DNA of 64,000 bases from Calothrix membranacea FACHB-236 (GTDB lineage: Bacteria > Cyanobacteriota > Cyanobacteriia > Cyanobacteriales > Nostocaceae), in contig NZ_JACJPX010000012.1 in the NCBI RefSeq assembly GCF_014696315.1, positions 62,001 through 126,000 on the forward strand. The letters run 5' to 3'. The notes under the pieces were generated by a model that did no database searches, was not told the origin of the DNA, and saw nothing but the letters and a program-made list of their open reading frames with translations. Made by a program: the position numbers and the translations under genes. Below are positions 46,601 to 55,252 of the stretch, piece after piece; position 1 is the first letter of the stretch, and each line of letters starts with the position of its first letter.

Positions 46601-46988
46601 TGGGGGTAGTGTAGCTTCACCCAAAGATTCTACTCGTGTTCAGCAGCCACCTGCGCCCAGATACAATAATCAAAACACACCAGTAGCTCCGATACCGCAA
46701 CCAGAAACCCCGAAAGCGCCACCACTGCCAGCATCACCACCAATACCAACACCAGCAAGAAACGAGCCAGCTACAACAGCTAGAGGTGGTGTCCAAACTT
46801 TGCCGCCACCAACCCCTACACCTGCACCACCCCCTAGCGAATGGGAAACGGATGAAGTGGCGATCGCAGCACAGCGATTAGCAGAATTCTTTCAAGGACA
46901 AATAATCCGCTTGTCAGATGATGCTTTAGATTTTGGCGGTACTATGGCTGATTCTGGCTTGATGGATGAAGCGGATCTTGATGATTGA
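43653..46988 (+). CDS. dnaX: DNA polymerase III gamma/tau subunit with an intein
   Basis: 1111 codons as precursor. Residues 1-129 are the N-terminal extein: LVGQEAIATTL, Walker A TGPRGTGKTSSARILA, zinc cysteines in CGKCDVC, and VYVIDE at the DExx box. The intein is residues 130-559. The C-extein resumes CHMLSTQAFNALLKTLEEPP with sensor 1, ISRCQRFDFRR, and domain III (about 560-830). A Pro/Gln-rich linker and a C-terminal tau-like region follow. Spliced product about 681 residues. DnaX is the clamp loader ATPase that couples loading to the replicase. The intein sits at the Walker B Asp-Glu, so no splicing means no functional protein. No separate gamma/tau frameshift signal was identified. Confidence 0.97.
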   Translation: MSYEPLHHKYRPKSFAELVGQEAIATTLTNAINSAKIAPAYLFTGPRGTGKTSSARILAKSLNCLASGKPTAQPCGKCDVCQGITQGYSLDVIEIDAASNTGVDNIREIIEKAQFAPVQCRYKVYVIDECLTGDSLVLTDEGLFRIDDPTIQGKKVLSYNELSGNWEFKPVVRWLDQGKRQTLVIKTTHGEIRCTGNHLIRTDRGWIPARDVKEGVKILSPVNVDVVASFTNLARMDASVDLPQDTNLKVIPTGKNSITCNLFWNKLSYSVPSVGAVVEKNSMSPTFYKQKVEKLRAYNLTGKDIHLKKDTEFGKSAQKISFPVQKFCQQKNLDLSTEHYLGIVPSLIPTNIVDSRDWLGHTRKINKNGLITKRLAFQNCVQSRDLHRTKDTEAAQLPAIQLAIPNSKKFLRSLNQMEMKKSSLCRGLIEFLQKDLLGGTWMMAHSALALKEAHKSSYIQKDFPPKKIKSLPVGLQQWDTQQQQSFTPEVVQVRNITTSGWVPAPVENGWPLSSSIPSRQWNTSLATVESVHLAGVEPVYDIEVEDNHNFVANGLLVHNCHMLSTQAFNALLKTLEEPPKHVVFVLATTDPQRVLPTIISRCQRFDFRRINLEAMVKHLSAIAQKENINISLDAVTLVAQIAQGGLRDAESLLDQLALLSGEVTPDRVWDLVGSVSERDLVILLSAIAQDNAEAVLDCTRKILDRGREPLTILQNLAASYRDLLIAKTAPKRQDLVACTQQTWQALIALAQELNTSTILAGQKNLREAEVQIKNTTQPRLWLEVTLLGLLPSANIPVQVASVAPSRVSTALPSYSPTSPPPSSPPISPTPQPANNTSAAQAVSLPQRENIPVPQQSSQVSSPPTANISVPQPNIQEPPLSVPVQPASSGADVAEVIETTQSDLTQIWQQVLGCLLNPGSQALFKQHGQLLSINDGLAQVGMPPALVKFAQPKTVEVEAAFERVYQQKVKVTWVSNQSKNGAMNGGSVASPKDSTRVQQPPAPRYNNQNTPVAPIPQPETPKAPPLPASPPIPTPARNEPATTARGGVQTLPPPTPTPAPPPSEWETDEVAIAAQRLAEFFQGQIIRLSDDALDFGGTMADSGLMDEADLDD
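44040..45329 (+). other. DnaX intein (430 codons), splicing domain blocks A, B, F, G
   Basis: Begins at Cys1 in CLTGDSLVLTDEGLF (block A). Block B contains CTGNHLI with its TxxH His and GWIPARDVKEG. Block F/G is VYDIEVEDNHNFVANGLLVHN ending in His-Asn, followed by extein Cys (+1) in CHMLS. All catalytic residues for class 1 splicing are present. Between blocks B and F (about 325 codons) the frame stays open but shows no LAGLIDADG, HNH or other endonuclease motif and no recognisable domain. That DNA instead carries a complete endonuclease gene in another frame (44267-45262). A DnaX intein at this site is known from Synechocystis sp. PCC 6803. Confidence 0.93.
44267..45262 (+). CDS. LAGLIDADG homing endonuclease encoded inside the intein in an alternative frame
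   Basis: 331 residues from ATG 44267. The codon phase differs from dnaX (start mod 3 is 2 against 0). Two N-terminal Cys clusters, CECGCG (17-22) and CRCGCG (69-74), are each followed by basic/His segments (RRFASGHQFKG and HPFKKGHG), possibly zinc modules. Two LAGLIDADG helices: LGLIYGTLLGD (codons 44648-44680, residues 128-138) and GLAWWYMDDGS (44954-44986, residues 230-240), about 100 residues apart as in single-chain LAGLIDADG enzymes; Asp of LLGD and MDDG would bind metal. An AGGA lies 10 bp before the ATG. It stops at 45262, just inside block F. It would cut intein-free dnaX and spread the intein. Confidence 0.85.
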   Translation: MDTSKGRKRRSEDTIACECGCGSLIYKFGTDGRIRRFASGHQFKGNTYGQKFYNLQSILEQAKLLRPFCRCGCGEKLDVPNFLQTKGREIKSIQSNWERHPFKKGHGIWEKRTENFVSSAEVLPTEKLGLIYGTLLGDCSITYPNKYSRFPRLAWTHAENQQEWSNYKASRLPELRPKQRLTSNKGYGSSSITCNTACHPQLQEIFEIVKPNGDEKIVSMSWLNRISPEGLAWWYMDDGSLSLSPQGSPQIQLHTEGFSAQENQIIASWLTAMGYPAATKFYTRSSTGKKYHYIWMGASTSRKWLAAIQQYSIPTMEYKFGNGRICPPRWG

Positions 46989-47067
46989 GGAAGCAGAGGG
47001 AGCAGGGGAAAGGGAAAGAAATCACACATAACCAATGCCCGATCCCCTATGCCCCATGCCCCATTTC

Positions 47068-48471
47068 TTATTCCACCCCTGTATGCACAGTTTTGACCCA
47101 TTTCAGGCGTTTGGGACGGAATGACATCCGGGCAGTGGTACTGCTCATAACTACAAACCAGTGGAACATATATAAGGTGCCACGTAGGGTTTGCAGCAGT
47201 AACACTAGATATGTAGAAAGCTGGAATTTTTGTCCTTGATGTATCCGCCGTAAACCAGTGAACATGCCGATTACTGAGAGAGTTACAGACAAACCAGTAA
47301 TTGGGCCGAAGATGGGGGGACGATGACGGGCGATCGCCATTAATAAATCTGGTATCGCTGCTGTCGGTAAAATATACATAATGAGCATAAAGCTCAATAA
47401 ATCCCAGGTTTTGCGGGTTCCTAGGCGATTTTTGAGCAGCAAATCCCAGTAATCTAAATAGCGCTGATATCCACCTTCTGCCCAACGGTTGCGCTGATGC
47501 CAAAGTGCGATCGCATTGGTCACACCTTCTTCTTCTACGGCTGGCGAGAAGACACACTCAATATCCCAATTGTCCAAATGTAGGCGCAGCGTCAAGTCTA
47601 AATCGTCGGTGATGGTTTCTTCATTCCAACCCCCACAACTTTCTAAGGCTGTGCGCCGGACAAATTGACCGTTACCGCGCAGTTCGCCAATCCCACCCAG
47701 CGCTGTCCGCTGTTGCTGAAAATAGGTATCAACGGCCATTTCTGCCATTTGACCTTTAGTCCAAAAATTCTCTTTGGCATTGGCGATCGCTTTTCGCACC
47801 TGCACCGCCCCTACCTGTTCTCTTTGAAATAAAGGTACTACCTGGTGCAACAACTCTGGTGAGACTTGAGCATCAGCATCAAACACGGCGATGATTTCGC
47901 CTTTTGTTAGTGGTAACACTTGATTTAATGCTCCAGACTTACCACCACTTGCTTGTGCTGAACGTCGGAAAGTTTTTAGTTGTTTATATTCTTTGGCCAG
48001 TTCTGTTAATAACTGGGGTGTGCGATCGCTGCTGTTATCGTCAATGACCCATAGTTCGTACTTGCCATCTGGATAATCCAAACTGCAAAGACTCTTGACT
48101 AATCTGCCAATTACTGCTTCCTCATTCTTCGCTGCTACCAATATAGATACAGAAGGTAATTCTCCCTCTATCTTTTTGGGGTGACGGCGCGGTCGGGTAA
48201 ATACCACCTCCAGAGCGTGAATACCTAGAATAGTGGTCAGTCCCAGTACGAACAAAGAACCCCAGGAAACTAAATGCAGCGCGATCGTGCTACTCCAAAC
48301 TATAGTCAAAACTAGAGCTGCTTTGCGTCTGCGTCCTTGAAACCGGAATGGTAGAAACAAAGGGTCTGTCTCTACAATTGACTCCTCGGTTGCTGAAAGG
48401 TCAGACAACAGAGAGTTGAGCGGAGCCAGCTCGTTGCTAGAATCGTCTTCGGGCCAGAAATTCGCTGGCAT
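47068..48471 (-). CDS. Family 2 processive-type membrane glycosyltransferase
   Basis: 467 residues. Residues about 55-85 hold two hydrophobic segments, then the GT2 core: ILVAAKNEEAVIGRLVKSL, WVIDDNSSDRTP, AVFDADAQVS (DxD), ITDDLDLTLRL (base) and QRNRWAEGGYQRYL (QxxRW). Four C-terminal membrane helices follow. The motif set is that of cellulose-synthase/N-acetylglucosaminyl-transferase-like enzymes that make and export polysaccharide or glycolipids. Sugar unknown. Convergent with dnaX, with only 79 bp between. Confidence 0.9.
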   Translation of the reverse strand: MPANFWPEDDSSNELAPLNSLLSDLSATEESIVETDPLFLPFRFQGRRRKAALVLTIVWSSTIALHLVSWGSLFVLGLTTILGIHALEVVFTRPRRHPKKIEGELPSVSILVAAKNEEAVIGRLVKSLCSLDYPDGKYELWVIDDNSSDRTPQLLTELAKEYKQLKTFRRSAQASGGKSGALNQVLPLTKGEIIAVFDADAQVSPELLHQVVPLFQREQVGAVQVRKAIANAKENFWTKGQMAEMAVDTYFQQQRTALGGIGELRGNGQFVRRTALESCGGWNEETITDDLDLTLRLHLDNWDIECVFSPAVEEEGVTNAIALWHQRNRWAEGGYQRYLDYWDLLLKNRLGTRKTWDLLSFMLIMYILPTAAIPDLLMAIARHRPPIFGPITGLSVTLSVIGMFTGLRRIHQGQKFQLSTYLVLLLQTLRGTLYMFHWFVVMSSTTARMSFRPKRLKWVKTVHTGVE

Positions 48472-49242
48472 AGGTTACTTGATTCCAAAACCACTATTTG
48501 TCTAAGCCAATAAAGAAGCTGAGAATCAGGTAACACCAAACTGTACAACCTTGAGAAACGTTGAGCTAGCCTGAGATTGGCAGTAGTTTTCCGCCGCTTC
48601 TCACTCAAAATCGAGCTAGGAGAATTGCCTCCTGATGGCAAATCTGGTTTAGCCACAGCGATCGCCAAGTAGCAACAGCTAGTTGTTAAGATAAATCGCA
48701 ATTACAGCATCTGCCTTTAGATAGAGGAGATTTTTGGCTGTTATTGCTCTCAGCTTCGATACAAGCCAATGCGGCCTTATTGTACATGACATTCATACAT
48801 TTCTTAACAGTAACTTTGCGCGGAATTAAGTAGTTAGGCAAAATTCAAGTTACGACTGAAGGTCAGGTAACTATTAACAGCTTGAAAGGTACTTATTAAT
48901 TTTTTTAAGTATTTATAAATTTATATAATGCCATCCCTACTCTCTGTAGAGGTTGGTAAAAACAACATCAAGAATTTTCCTAGCAGAAATATCCCAATGT
49001 GAGGAGCATAGTAAACAGAGTTGCACGATCAAGAAAATTTTTTGGGAATACTGAGTATTGAAACCCACTGATATCCTTAGCTAACAACAGTTGTAACGTT
49101 AGCAAATCCACCAAGGTCGGAGTTTCCCGCCCTATCAGACACTCTATAACTAGGGACTGGGGTGCAGGAATCTGGGTACTCAGCTTCTTTTCCCAATTTC
49201 TTATCCCTAGTTACTTGTACATAACTTGAGGAGCATTTAACG
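48472..49242. other. Long intergenic region between divergent genes
   Basis: AT-rich; a short imperfect hairpin GCTAAC...GTTAGC is at 49080-49103. An SD-like TTGAGGAGC lies about 10 bp before the ebsA-type ATG at 49243. A minus-strand ORF (48372-48701) is a shadow with no family. No RNA gene recognised. Confidence 0.4.
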
Positions 49243-49617
49243 ATGTCTATTGAGCAACTCCAGCCAGCCAGCCCGCAACAAGCAAGTGTTTATCTGCCTT
49301 ACATTCAAGGCAACAAACGCAATTTCTTACCCTATGCCATCAGTCTTTATCAAAAAGGCGTTTTAGAAGGACACCGAAAAATAGAGGCTAGTGAAGCTAT
49401 TCCCTTTGTAGCCACATGGAATGTTGTTACCCTCCCTTCAGACTTAACCCGTTGCCGAATGCAGTTTCAAGGTGATGCCGATCTGAGTTATGAAGTAATG
49501 ATGGTTAATTCGGAGTTTATAACTTATTTAATCGAACTGATGGATAACTATAAACGCAATCGCACCACTGATTTTTCTCAAGCCTTTTATCGCAAGCTGC
49601 TGCGTATCGATGAATAA
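49243..49617 (+). CDS. ebsA: Probable type IV pilus-associated EbsA-type protein
   Basis: 124 residues, soluble, no signal. Conserved cyanobacterial sequence beginning MSIEQLQPASPQQASVYLPY and containing YAISLYQKGVLEGHRKIE, PFVATWNVVTLPSDLTRCRM and FYRKLLRIDE. I recall this family as EbsA (essential for biofilm self-suppression A), a cytoplasmic component linked to type IV pili in Synechococcus elongatus. The identification is from memory and should be taken as probable. No pilus genes are adjacent; the next gene is a phosphotransacetylase-like protein 208 bp downstream. Confidence 0.6.
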   Translation: MSIEQLQPASPQQASVYLPYIQGNKRNFLPYAISLYQKGVLEGHRKIEASEAIPFVATWNVVTLPSDLTRCRMQFQGDADLSYEVMMVNSEFITYLIELMDNYKRNRTTDFSQAFYRKLLRIDE

Positions 49618-49825
49618 ATCAGGAGTAACCTAAAAATTCTCTCATTAATAGATATTACTAGCCATATCACTAGAAAAAGATCTTGTGTGAACCACTCATC
49701 CACTTTAGTATTTGGCCATTCACTCCTGTAACTAAGGTTTGTAACAACAGCGATGGCTAAGTTCGACCTAAAATTAGGAAACACCAAGCTGGGTTCTACT
49801 TCCTTTTGAATTTAGGAGTGCATGT

Positions 49826-50920
49826 GTGCCAAAATCCGCGAAATATTTGCTGATTGGATCAACTGAAACTTACAGTGGTAAATCTGCTACAGTTCTAGGT
49901 TTGTCTTATCAGTTACAGCAAACAGGACTGGATATTTCCTACGGCAAACCATTAGGTACTTGTTGGAATGTATCTGTTGGTAATGTATTTGAAGAAGATG
50001 TCCAGTTCATTGCTCATAGCCTTAACTTGCCAGAAAATCGTGTTGCACTACCAATACTGGCTTTAGATGAAGCGAGTGTGCAAAAACGCTTAGTTGGCGA
50101 AGACAAAACCAATTATCAGCAGTCCCTATTACAGCAATATTTGCAAATGTCCAAAGGAGATTTGGTGTTGCTAGAGGGGCCTGGTGATTTGGAAGAAGGA
50201 AAGTTATTTGACTTATCTTTGCTGCAAGTGGCCGATGTCTTAGATGCTTCTGTGTTATTAGTAGCACGCTATAAATCTCTAGTTTCAGTTGAGCCACTTT
50301 TATCTGCAAAACAGCGAATAGGCGATCGCTTAATTGGCGTTGTACTCAATGATATCCCTAGCGAACAACTAGAATCGGTAACCAATGTTGTGCGGCCGTT
50401 TTTAGAACAGCAGGGAATTCCTGTATTGGCCATGCTACCAAAACATGATGTGCTACGCAGTGTGAGCGTTGGCGAACTGGTCAAGCAGCTAAAGGCTGAC
50501 ATTCTTTGTGGTAGTGATCGCCTCGATTTAATGGTAGAAAGCCTAGCCATTGGCGCGATGAATGTGAACGCTGCTGTCAAATATTTCCGCAAACGTCGAA
50601 ATATGGCGGTAGTTACAGGTGGGGATCGTGTAGAAATTCAGCAAGCAGCATTGGAAACTTCTACCCAATGCCTCATTCTCACTGGACAATTACCTCCTCC
50701 CCCGTTCATCCTCAGTCGTGCGGAAGAACTAGAAATCCCCATTTTATCGGTTGATTTAGATACACTCACCACTGTAGAAATTGTTGACCGCACTTTTGGA
50801 CAAGTACGTGTTCATGAACCGCTAAAGGTTCATTGCATCCGTCAGTTGATGAGTGAGCATTTTGACTTAGAACGCTTATTATCCAAACTTGGGTTAAGCC
50901 CTGCAGCAGCTTTACCTTAG
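49826..50920 (+). CDS. Phosphotransacetylase-family protein (BioD-like P-loop plus DRTGG domain)
   Basis: 364 residues, GTG start with AGGAG 7 bp upstream. Residues 1-210 are a BioD/CobQ-like P-loop domain (LLIGSTETYSGKSATVLGL). Residues about 215-335 are a DRTGG domain (MAVVTGGDRVEIQQAAL, CLILTGQ, PILSVDLDTLTTVEIVDRTF). This is the N-terminal regulatory part of Pta proteins without the acetyltransferase catalytic domain, common as a stand-alone protein in cyanobacteria. Possible role in sensing or regulation; enzymatic activity not supported by the sequence. Confidence 0.85.
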   Translation: MPKSAKYLLIGSTETYSGKSATVLGLSYQLQQTGLDISYGKPLGTCWNVSVGNVFEEDVQFIAHSLNLPENRVALPILALDEASVQKRLVGEDKTNYQQSLLQQYLQMSKGDLVLLEGPGDLEEGKLFDLSLLQVADVLDASVLLVARYKSLVSVEPLLSAKQRIGDRLIGVVLNDIPSEQLESVTNVVRPFLEQQGIPVLAMLPKHDVLRSVSVGELVKQLKADILCGSDRLDLMVESLAIGAMNVNAAVKYFRKRRNMAVVTGGDRVEIQQAALETSTQCLILTGQLPPPPFILSRAEELEIPILSVDLDTLTTVEIVDRTFGQVRVHEPLKVHCIRQLMSEHFDLERLLSKLGLSPAAALP

Positions 50921-50929
50921 GGGTTGGGG

Positions 50930-51086
50930 ACTGGGGATTGGGGACTGGGGATTGGGGACTGGGGACTGGGGAGATGAGGAAGAGAAGGGAGATAAAGGGG
51001 ATGAGGGAGAAGTACTGATTACCCATTACCCATTACCCATTACCCATTACCCATTACCCATTACCCATTACCCATTACCCATTACC
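50930..51086. repeat. Two tandem-repeat arrays downstream of the phosphotransacetylase-like gene
   Basis: 50930-50972 alternates GGGGACT and GGGGATT heptamers. 51018-51080 has nine perfect ATTACCC units plus a partial one to 51086. These are STRR-type arrays, both 7-bp period, in the gap before the DprA-like gene. Confidence 0.95.
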
Positions 51087-51197
51087 AAATGACCTTAAAT
51101 TATCCAGAAATTGTAGCAAAATCTAACTTAAGTTGGCTTCGCACTTACCCTCTGTTTGGTAAAATAGCTGGGTCGTTTAATCTCATCCAGTCCATCT

Positions 51198-51701
51198 TTG
51201 AGCCAGTCAATAGACCTCATTAACCTCGATACATTAGCGCAAGAACTGGCGACAATCCAGCAAACAGGTTCTAAAAGAATTGCTTTGCTGGGTTCCCGTC
51301 ATGTCCCCATTACGCATCAAACTCTGATTGAAATGATGACTTACGCCTTGGTCTTATCAGGCAATCGAGTCATCACTTCTGGGGCTACAGGTACCAATTC
51401 AGCTGCCATTAAAGGCGCAATGCGAGCTGACCCCAATTTGTTAACGGTGATTTTACCCCAAAGTCTAGATCGCCAACCCAATGAATCGCGCCAGCAATTA
51501 GAACAGGTAATGCACCTGGTAGAAAATCCCAGTAACGATAATCTGTCTCTTGCCGAAGCGAGCTACATTTGCAATAAGGAGATAATTTCCCGCTGTCAGC
51601 AACTCATTTGCTTTGCTTTTCACGACAGTCGCACTCTGCTACAAACTTGTAAAGATGCAGAAGAACAGAGAAAAGTAGTAACACTTTTCTACTTTGACTA
51701 A
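51198..51701 (+). CDS. DprA/LOG-type Rossmann protein (DNA recombination-mediator protein A-like)
   Basis: 167 residues, TTG start. Rossmann fold of the DprA/SLOG superfamily: KRIALLGSRHVPITHQTLI, VITSGATGTNSAAIKGAM, LTVILPQSLDRQP and a closing segment LICFAFHDSRTLLQTCKDAEE. Cyanobacterial members of this size are annotated as DNA recombination-mediator protein A, but lack the C-terminal DprA domain. The Rossmann pocket suggests nucleotide or DNA-end binding; function unproven. TTG is chosen because it matches the family N-terminus (MSQSIDLINLDTLA); no strong SD is visible. Confidence 0.75.
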   Translation: MSQSIDLINLDTLAQELATIQQTGSKRIALLGSRHVPITHQTLIEMMTYALVLSGNRVITSGATGTNSAAIKGAMRADPNLLTVILPQSLDRQPNESRQQLEQVMHLVENPSNDNLSLAEASYICNKEIISRCQQLICFAFHDSRTLLQTCKDAEEQRKVVTLFYFD

Positions 51702-51943
51702 TGTGAGGCCGAGTTTCCGTGGGTGTAATTATAAAGAAAAGAAACTACTCATGGTTAATGGGTAATAGGTTCTATTGCCCATAACCTTAAATTAATGCTA
51801 CTTATTGATTGGGTTGATGACGCTATTACAACCGCCTGTTTCTGCTGTCGTTTTATGTGCGATCGCAAACGAGGGGTAAAGAGAAGGGTCGCAATTCCCC
51901 ATTGACTCATCCTGAATCCAACATCTAAAACCCAACATTTGCT

Positions 51944-52435
51944 ATGGCTTCTACTTTTTCTTTTGACATTGTGAGTGACTTTGACCGCCAAGAATTGGTC
52001 AACGCTGTCGATCAAGTTGTACGAGAAATTAAAGGCCGTTACGACCTCAAAGATACTGCCACTACTGTTGAGTTAGGTGAGCAAAGTATTGATGTAAATA
52101 CCGATAGTGAGTTTACTTTAGACGCAGTGCAAAATATTCTGCGGGAAAAAGCTGCTAAACGTAATCTCTCTCAAAAAATCTTTGATTTTGGCACAGTTGA
52201 ATCAGCTAGTGGTAATCGTGTACGCCAAGAAATCAAACTCAAAAAAGGCATTAGTCAAGACATTGCCAAACAAATTTCTAAACTGATTCGAGACGAATTT
52301 AAAAAGATCCAAGCCTCAATTCAAGGTGATGCAGTACGGGTAAGTGCAAAATCTAAAGATGAATTGCAAGCTGTCATCCAACGCTTAAAGCAAGAAGATT
52401 TACCTGTAGCTTTGCAATTTACAAATTACCGATGA
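51944..52435 (+). CDS. YajQ-family nucleotide-binding protein
   Basis: 163 residues. Two ferredoxin-like repeats typical of YajQ (DUF520): [20 protein letters not shown] with [10 protein letters not shown], and [20 protein letters not shown] with [16 protein letters not shown]. Some members bind cyclic di-GMP and act as transcription co-factors; ligand here unknown. Length is standard. Stand-alone gene. Confidence 0.93.
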   Translation: MASTFSFDIVSDFDRQELVNAVDQVVREIKGRYDLKDTATTVELGEQSIDVNTDSEFTLDAVQNILREKAAKRNLSQKIFDFGTVESASGNRVRQEIKLKKGISQDIAKQISKLIRDEFKKIQASIQGDAVRVSAKSKDELQAVIQRLKQEDLPVALQFTNYR

Positions 52436-52514
52436 ATAGTGCTAGGGACTGGGGATTGGGGACAAGGTAAACAACAGAAAATTTGACCCTTGACCCTTGA
52501 CCCTTGACCTCTTC

Positions 52515-52979
52515 TTACAAAACCTTGTGTGTATGGGAGTGCTGTTTAACGTTATCGTCTTTAGTAACTACTCTGGCAGCATTTAGTATCCGTTTACGCT
52601 CGGTGGAATATTTTAAATCCGTGTAGGTTGTACCTAAAGGAATTAAAGATTTTGCACTTTCACGACGCTTGTAAGTCCGAGAGGCCGCAAACAAGCGCGG
52701 TACAAACTCATCCCCAAATTGAGCTGATTCGGGGAAGCCTGTAGGTAATAAAAGTTGATCCCCGTTGAATACAGAACCTAAAGTTGTCGCATAAGCAAAC
52801 TTGTATGATGTGGGAATACCTTTCATCACTGCTTCCAAAGCCGCAGAGGGAATAGGTTCAATAACTTCAATTTGATGAATTTCTCCATCTTCCTTGACAA
52901 AGCAGGTTGCCAAGCCGATGACAATGTAATCATCAGCCGTGAGATCAGAGGCATTGGGATAAGAAATTGCAATTGTCAT
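52515..52979 (-). CDS. Conserved cyanobacterial protein of unknown function
   Basis: 154 residues, soluble, no signal peptide or membrane segment. It reads IVIGLATCFVKEDGEIHQIE, a mostly beta-rich first half, then a basic helical tail (RLFAASRTYKRRESAKSL, KRILNAARVVTKDDN) with HSHTHKVL at the end. I recognise no family with confidence; the regular composition, neighbour spacing and convergent arrangement with yajQ suggest a real chromosomal gene. The preceding 52482-52509 has GACCCTT heptamers. Confidence 0.7.
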   Translation of the reverse strand: MTIAISYPNASDLTADDYIVIGLATCFVKEDGEIHQIEVIEPIPSAALEAVMKGIPTSYKFAYATTLGSVFNGDQLLLPTGFPESAQFGDEFVPRLFAASRTYKRRESAKSLIPLGTTYTDLKYSTERKRILNAARVVTKDDNVKQHSHTHKVL

Positions 52980-53702
52980 AAGAAAATTGTCTCAAAACTT
53001 AAAAGTCAGATTAAGAAACTGGAACCTAGGAAGCGTAAGATGCGAGCCTAGAGGTATACACACTAAGACAGCAGTGCAACAATTGATGCTTAGCGCAGTT
53101 CATCCGTGTTGGGCAATTTCAGAGTAGTATAAGGCAAAGCTAAGAAGTTGCTTTTGCCTTCTTTGCATCGCCACTTTCCTGTGTTCTCTGCGTCGTCCCT
53201 AATTTGAACGGCTTGTTCGCATTCTACCAAGTTGTCGCTCTCAGTACTTGAGCGTACCAATTTTAGATTTTAGATTGCCTATTTGAGATTTTTTTGGTAA
53301 TCCTACAGAAAAGCAGGCTAGATACCTCAGCAAGTTAAGGTGGGAAAAATCCAAAAAATCGCACAACTTGTGACAATGGGCAGAATTTCCACAACGCAGT
53401 GGTGCCAAAATTTGAAATTCTTGAGTCTAACTAGCAAACATAGCCAGGGTCAATCTAAAATCCGAAATTCAAAATTGATTAACTAGTCTTTGAGATTGAT
53501 ATTTGCTTTTTCTGGAATTTAACTTGAGGATGAGGTATCCATGATCAGATTGGATCATTGTGTGAAGTAAAGTCTTCGACTGGCTAAGGTTTGGATAGTC
53601 GAGTAATTATAGACACCTTAATAACTGACATATCGGATAAACCAGCAGCAACATAGAAAGTATATTTTAATTCACGAAAAAGAGTATAGGCGGCAGGAAA
53701 AT
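52980..53702. other. Intergenic region, nothing recognised
   Basis: About 720 bp with AT-rich stretches and no gene, RNA or strong repeat that I could support. The last 15 bp carry GGCGGCAGGAAAAT before the next ATG. Confidence 0.4.
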
Positions 53703-54398
53703 ATGACTAATAACTCCTACTTAGCTTTTGGGGATAAGGAAAATAACTTATATAATTTAGTATCTAATAATACAATTAATTCTCAAGATTTAGTCATAGA
53801 AGATAGCTATGTCCGCTCTTGTGCTTTGAAGTCAGCTCAACAAGGAGATTACACAAAAGCGATCGCACTACTCAGCCACCTAATTCGCCGTCATCCTCAA
53901 AATGCTGTTGACTACAACAACCGGGGGCTAATTTATTTTCAAAGTGGGGAAGCGCAAAAAGCTTTTTGTGACTACAACACAGCACTACAAATCAATCCCA
54001 GTTTAGCTAGCGCTTATAATAACCGTGCCAATTACTACGCAGCCTGTGGCAAATTAGCTGCGGCGATCACCGATTATGATCGCGCAATTGATTTGAATCC
54101 TAGCCATGTGCGGGCAAGAATTAACCGAGGCATCACCTGGCGCGAATTAGGGCAATACGAGGAGGCAATTGAGAATTTTGATGTCGCACTGCTGTTCGGG
54201 CAATTAGAAGGTCATATCTGGGCAGAGAGAGGCAGAACATATCATTTGTGGGGAGATTGGAATTGTGCGATCGCTGACTACCGTCGTGCCCTGACGCAAC
54301 TGCCCAATAGCAGAAAAAATGTTATTGGTTGGCGCTTACGTATACAACTAGAAAATTGGTTAAACGAACTGCTATCTCCTGAGCATCCTAATGCTTAG
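53703..54398 (+). CDS. TPR-repeat protein
   Basis: 231 residues. A 40-residue variable N-terminus, then four to five 34-residue TPRs: AQQGDYTKAIALLSHLIRRHP, AVDYNNRGLIYFQSGEAQKA, ASAYNNRANYYAACGKLAAA, VRARINRGITWRELGQYEEA and HIWAERGRTYHLWGDWNCAI. No signal peptide. TPR arrays serve protein-protein interaction; no partner is indicated by the neighbours. Confidence 0.85.
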   Translation: MTNNSYLAFGDKENNLYNLVSNNTINSQDLVIEDSYVRSCALKSAQQGDYTKAIALLSHLIRRHPQNAVDYNNRGLIYFQSGEAQKAFCDYNTALQINPSLASAYNNRANYYAACGKLAAAITDYDRAIDLNPSHVRARINRGITWRELGQYEEAIENFDVALLFGQLEGHIWAERGRTYHLWGDWNCAIADYRRALTQLPNSRKNVIGWRLRIQLENWLNELLSPEHPNA

Positions 54399-54588
54399 AT
54401 TCGTCCTTTTGAATACTGGAAAATCTCAAATTTTGATTGGAGATAGTCACCCTGTATAACTAAATAACTAATAGATAATTGATAATGCAGCTTAGCGGCA
54501 ATAACTATAAACAGGCAATATTTTTGAAAGAGTGCTGAGTGCTGAGAGAAACAATAGTCTCTAGTTTCTAGCCTCTAGCCTCTAATCC

Positions 54589-54999
54589 CTAGTTCCCAGC
54601 CGCTTGACCGGATGCTGGTGTTTGATCTTGATTCATCAGGACGATTTGCCGTTGGTTGGGGTCAAATCGGTATGATTGTTGTTGCATAATGCTTTTCGCT
54701 TGAGACGGATCAAAGTTGCGGCTAAACTCGGCCTGCAAAATCTCCACACGTTTTTCCATCTGCTTGACTTCCGTCCGCATTTCTCGCAATTTTTCTTGCT
54801 GTAACCAGTGATAAGGCAAAAGCTGAACAAGGGCAGAAACGGCTGCTGTGGCGATCGCAATATTAACAGCAATCTTGGCTGTCACTTCCATAGCCATAAC
54901 TTGATGAGACCTTTGACGAAGATGCCGTTTCGGCCGAGATACTACTTGACGTTTTTGTATCGGTTGTAGCGGGGGGCTAGAATGTTGAATCGCGTTCAT
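54589..54999 (-). CDS. Slr1601-type putative cell-division protein
   Basis: 136 residues starting at MNAIQHSSPPLQPI (ATG 54999; upstream in-frame codons to 55056 add 19 residues without similarity). A basic N-terminal tail, one membrane helix (VTAKIAVNIAIATAAVSALVQLL), a coiled coil (LREMRTEVKQMEKRVEILQAEF) and the ending RFDPNQRQIVLM, characteristic of the cyanobacterial Slr1601 family. Bitopic architecture resembles FtsL/FtsB-type divisome proteins, hence the family label; the role is not established. Confidence 0.75.
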   Translation of the reverse strand: MNAIQHSSPPLQPIQKRQVVSRPKRHLRQRSHQVMAMEVTAKIAVNIAIATAAVSALVQLLPYHWLQQEKLREMRTEVKQMEKRVEILQAEFSRNFDPSQAKSIMQQQSYRFDPNQRQIVLMNQDQTPASGQAAGN

Positions 55000-55252
55000 G
55001 ATGAAAAAAGAGACCTTGTAAATTGACAGGGAACAGCCTAAAAAGCTGACTTCCAATGATTACAGCCAGAGTTAGCTGCCATATTACTTCATTTTTCGCT
55101 AAATGCTACACGTGTATTCAATGCCAAAAAATAAACCTGGCATACGTACGTATGCTTGCTCAAACTGTTGATTGCTTCAAGCTATCAATGTCGATCAAGT
55201 TTACTTACTAATGCCAGGAATTTTAGTCTAATAACTGTGTCACAGTTTGGCT

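Noticed and set aside
51018-51086. CRISPR array
   Set aside because: The unit is seven bases with no spacers, so this is an STRR array.
52515-52979. Phycobilisome or photosystem subunit
   Set aside because: No chromophore-binding Cys motif, no membrane helix and no family signature; left as unknown.
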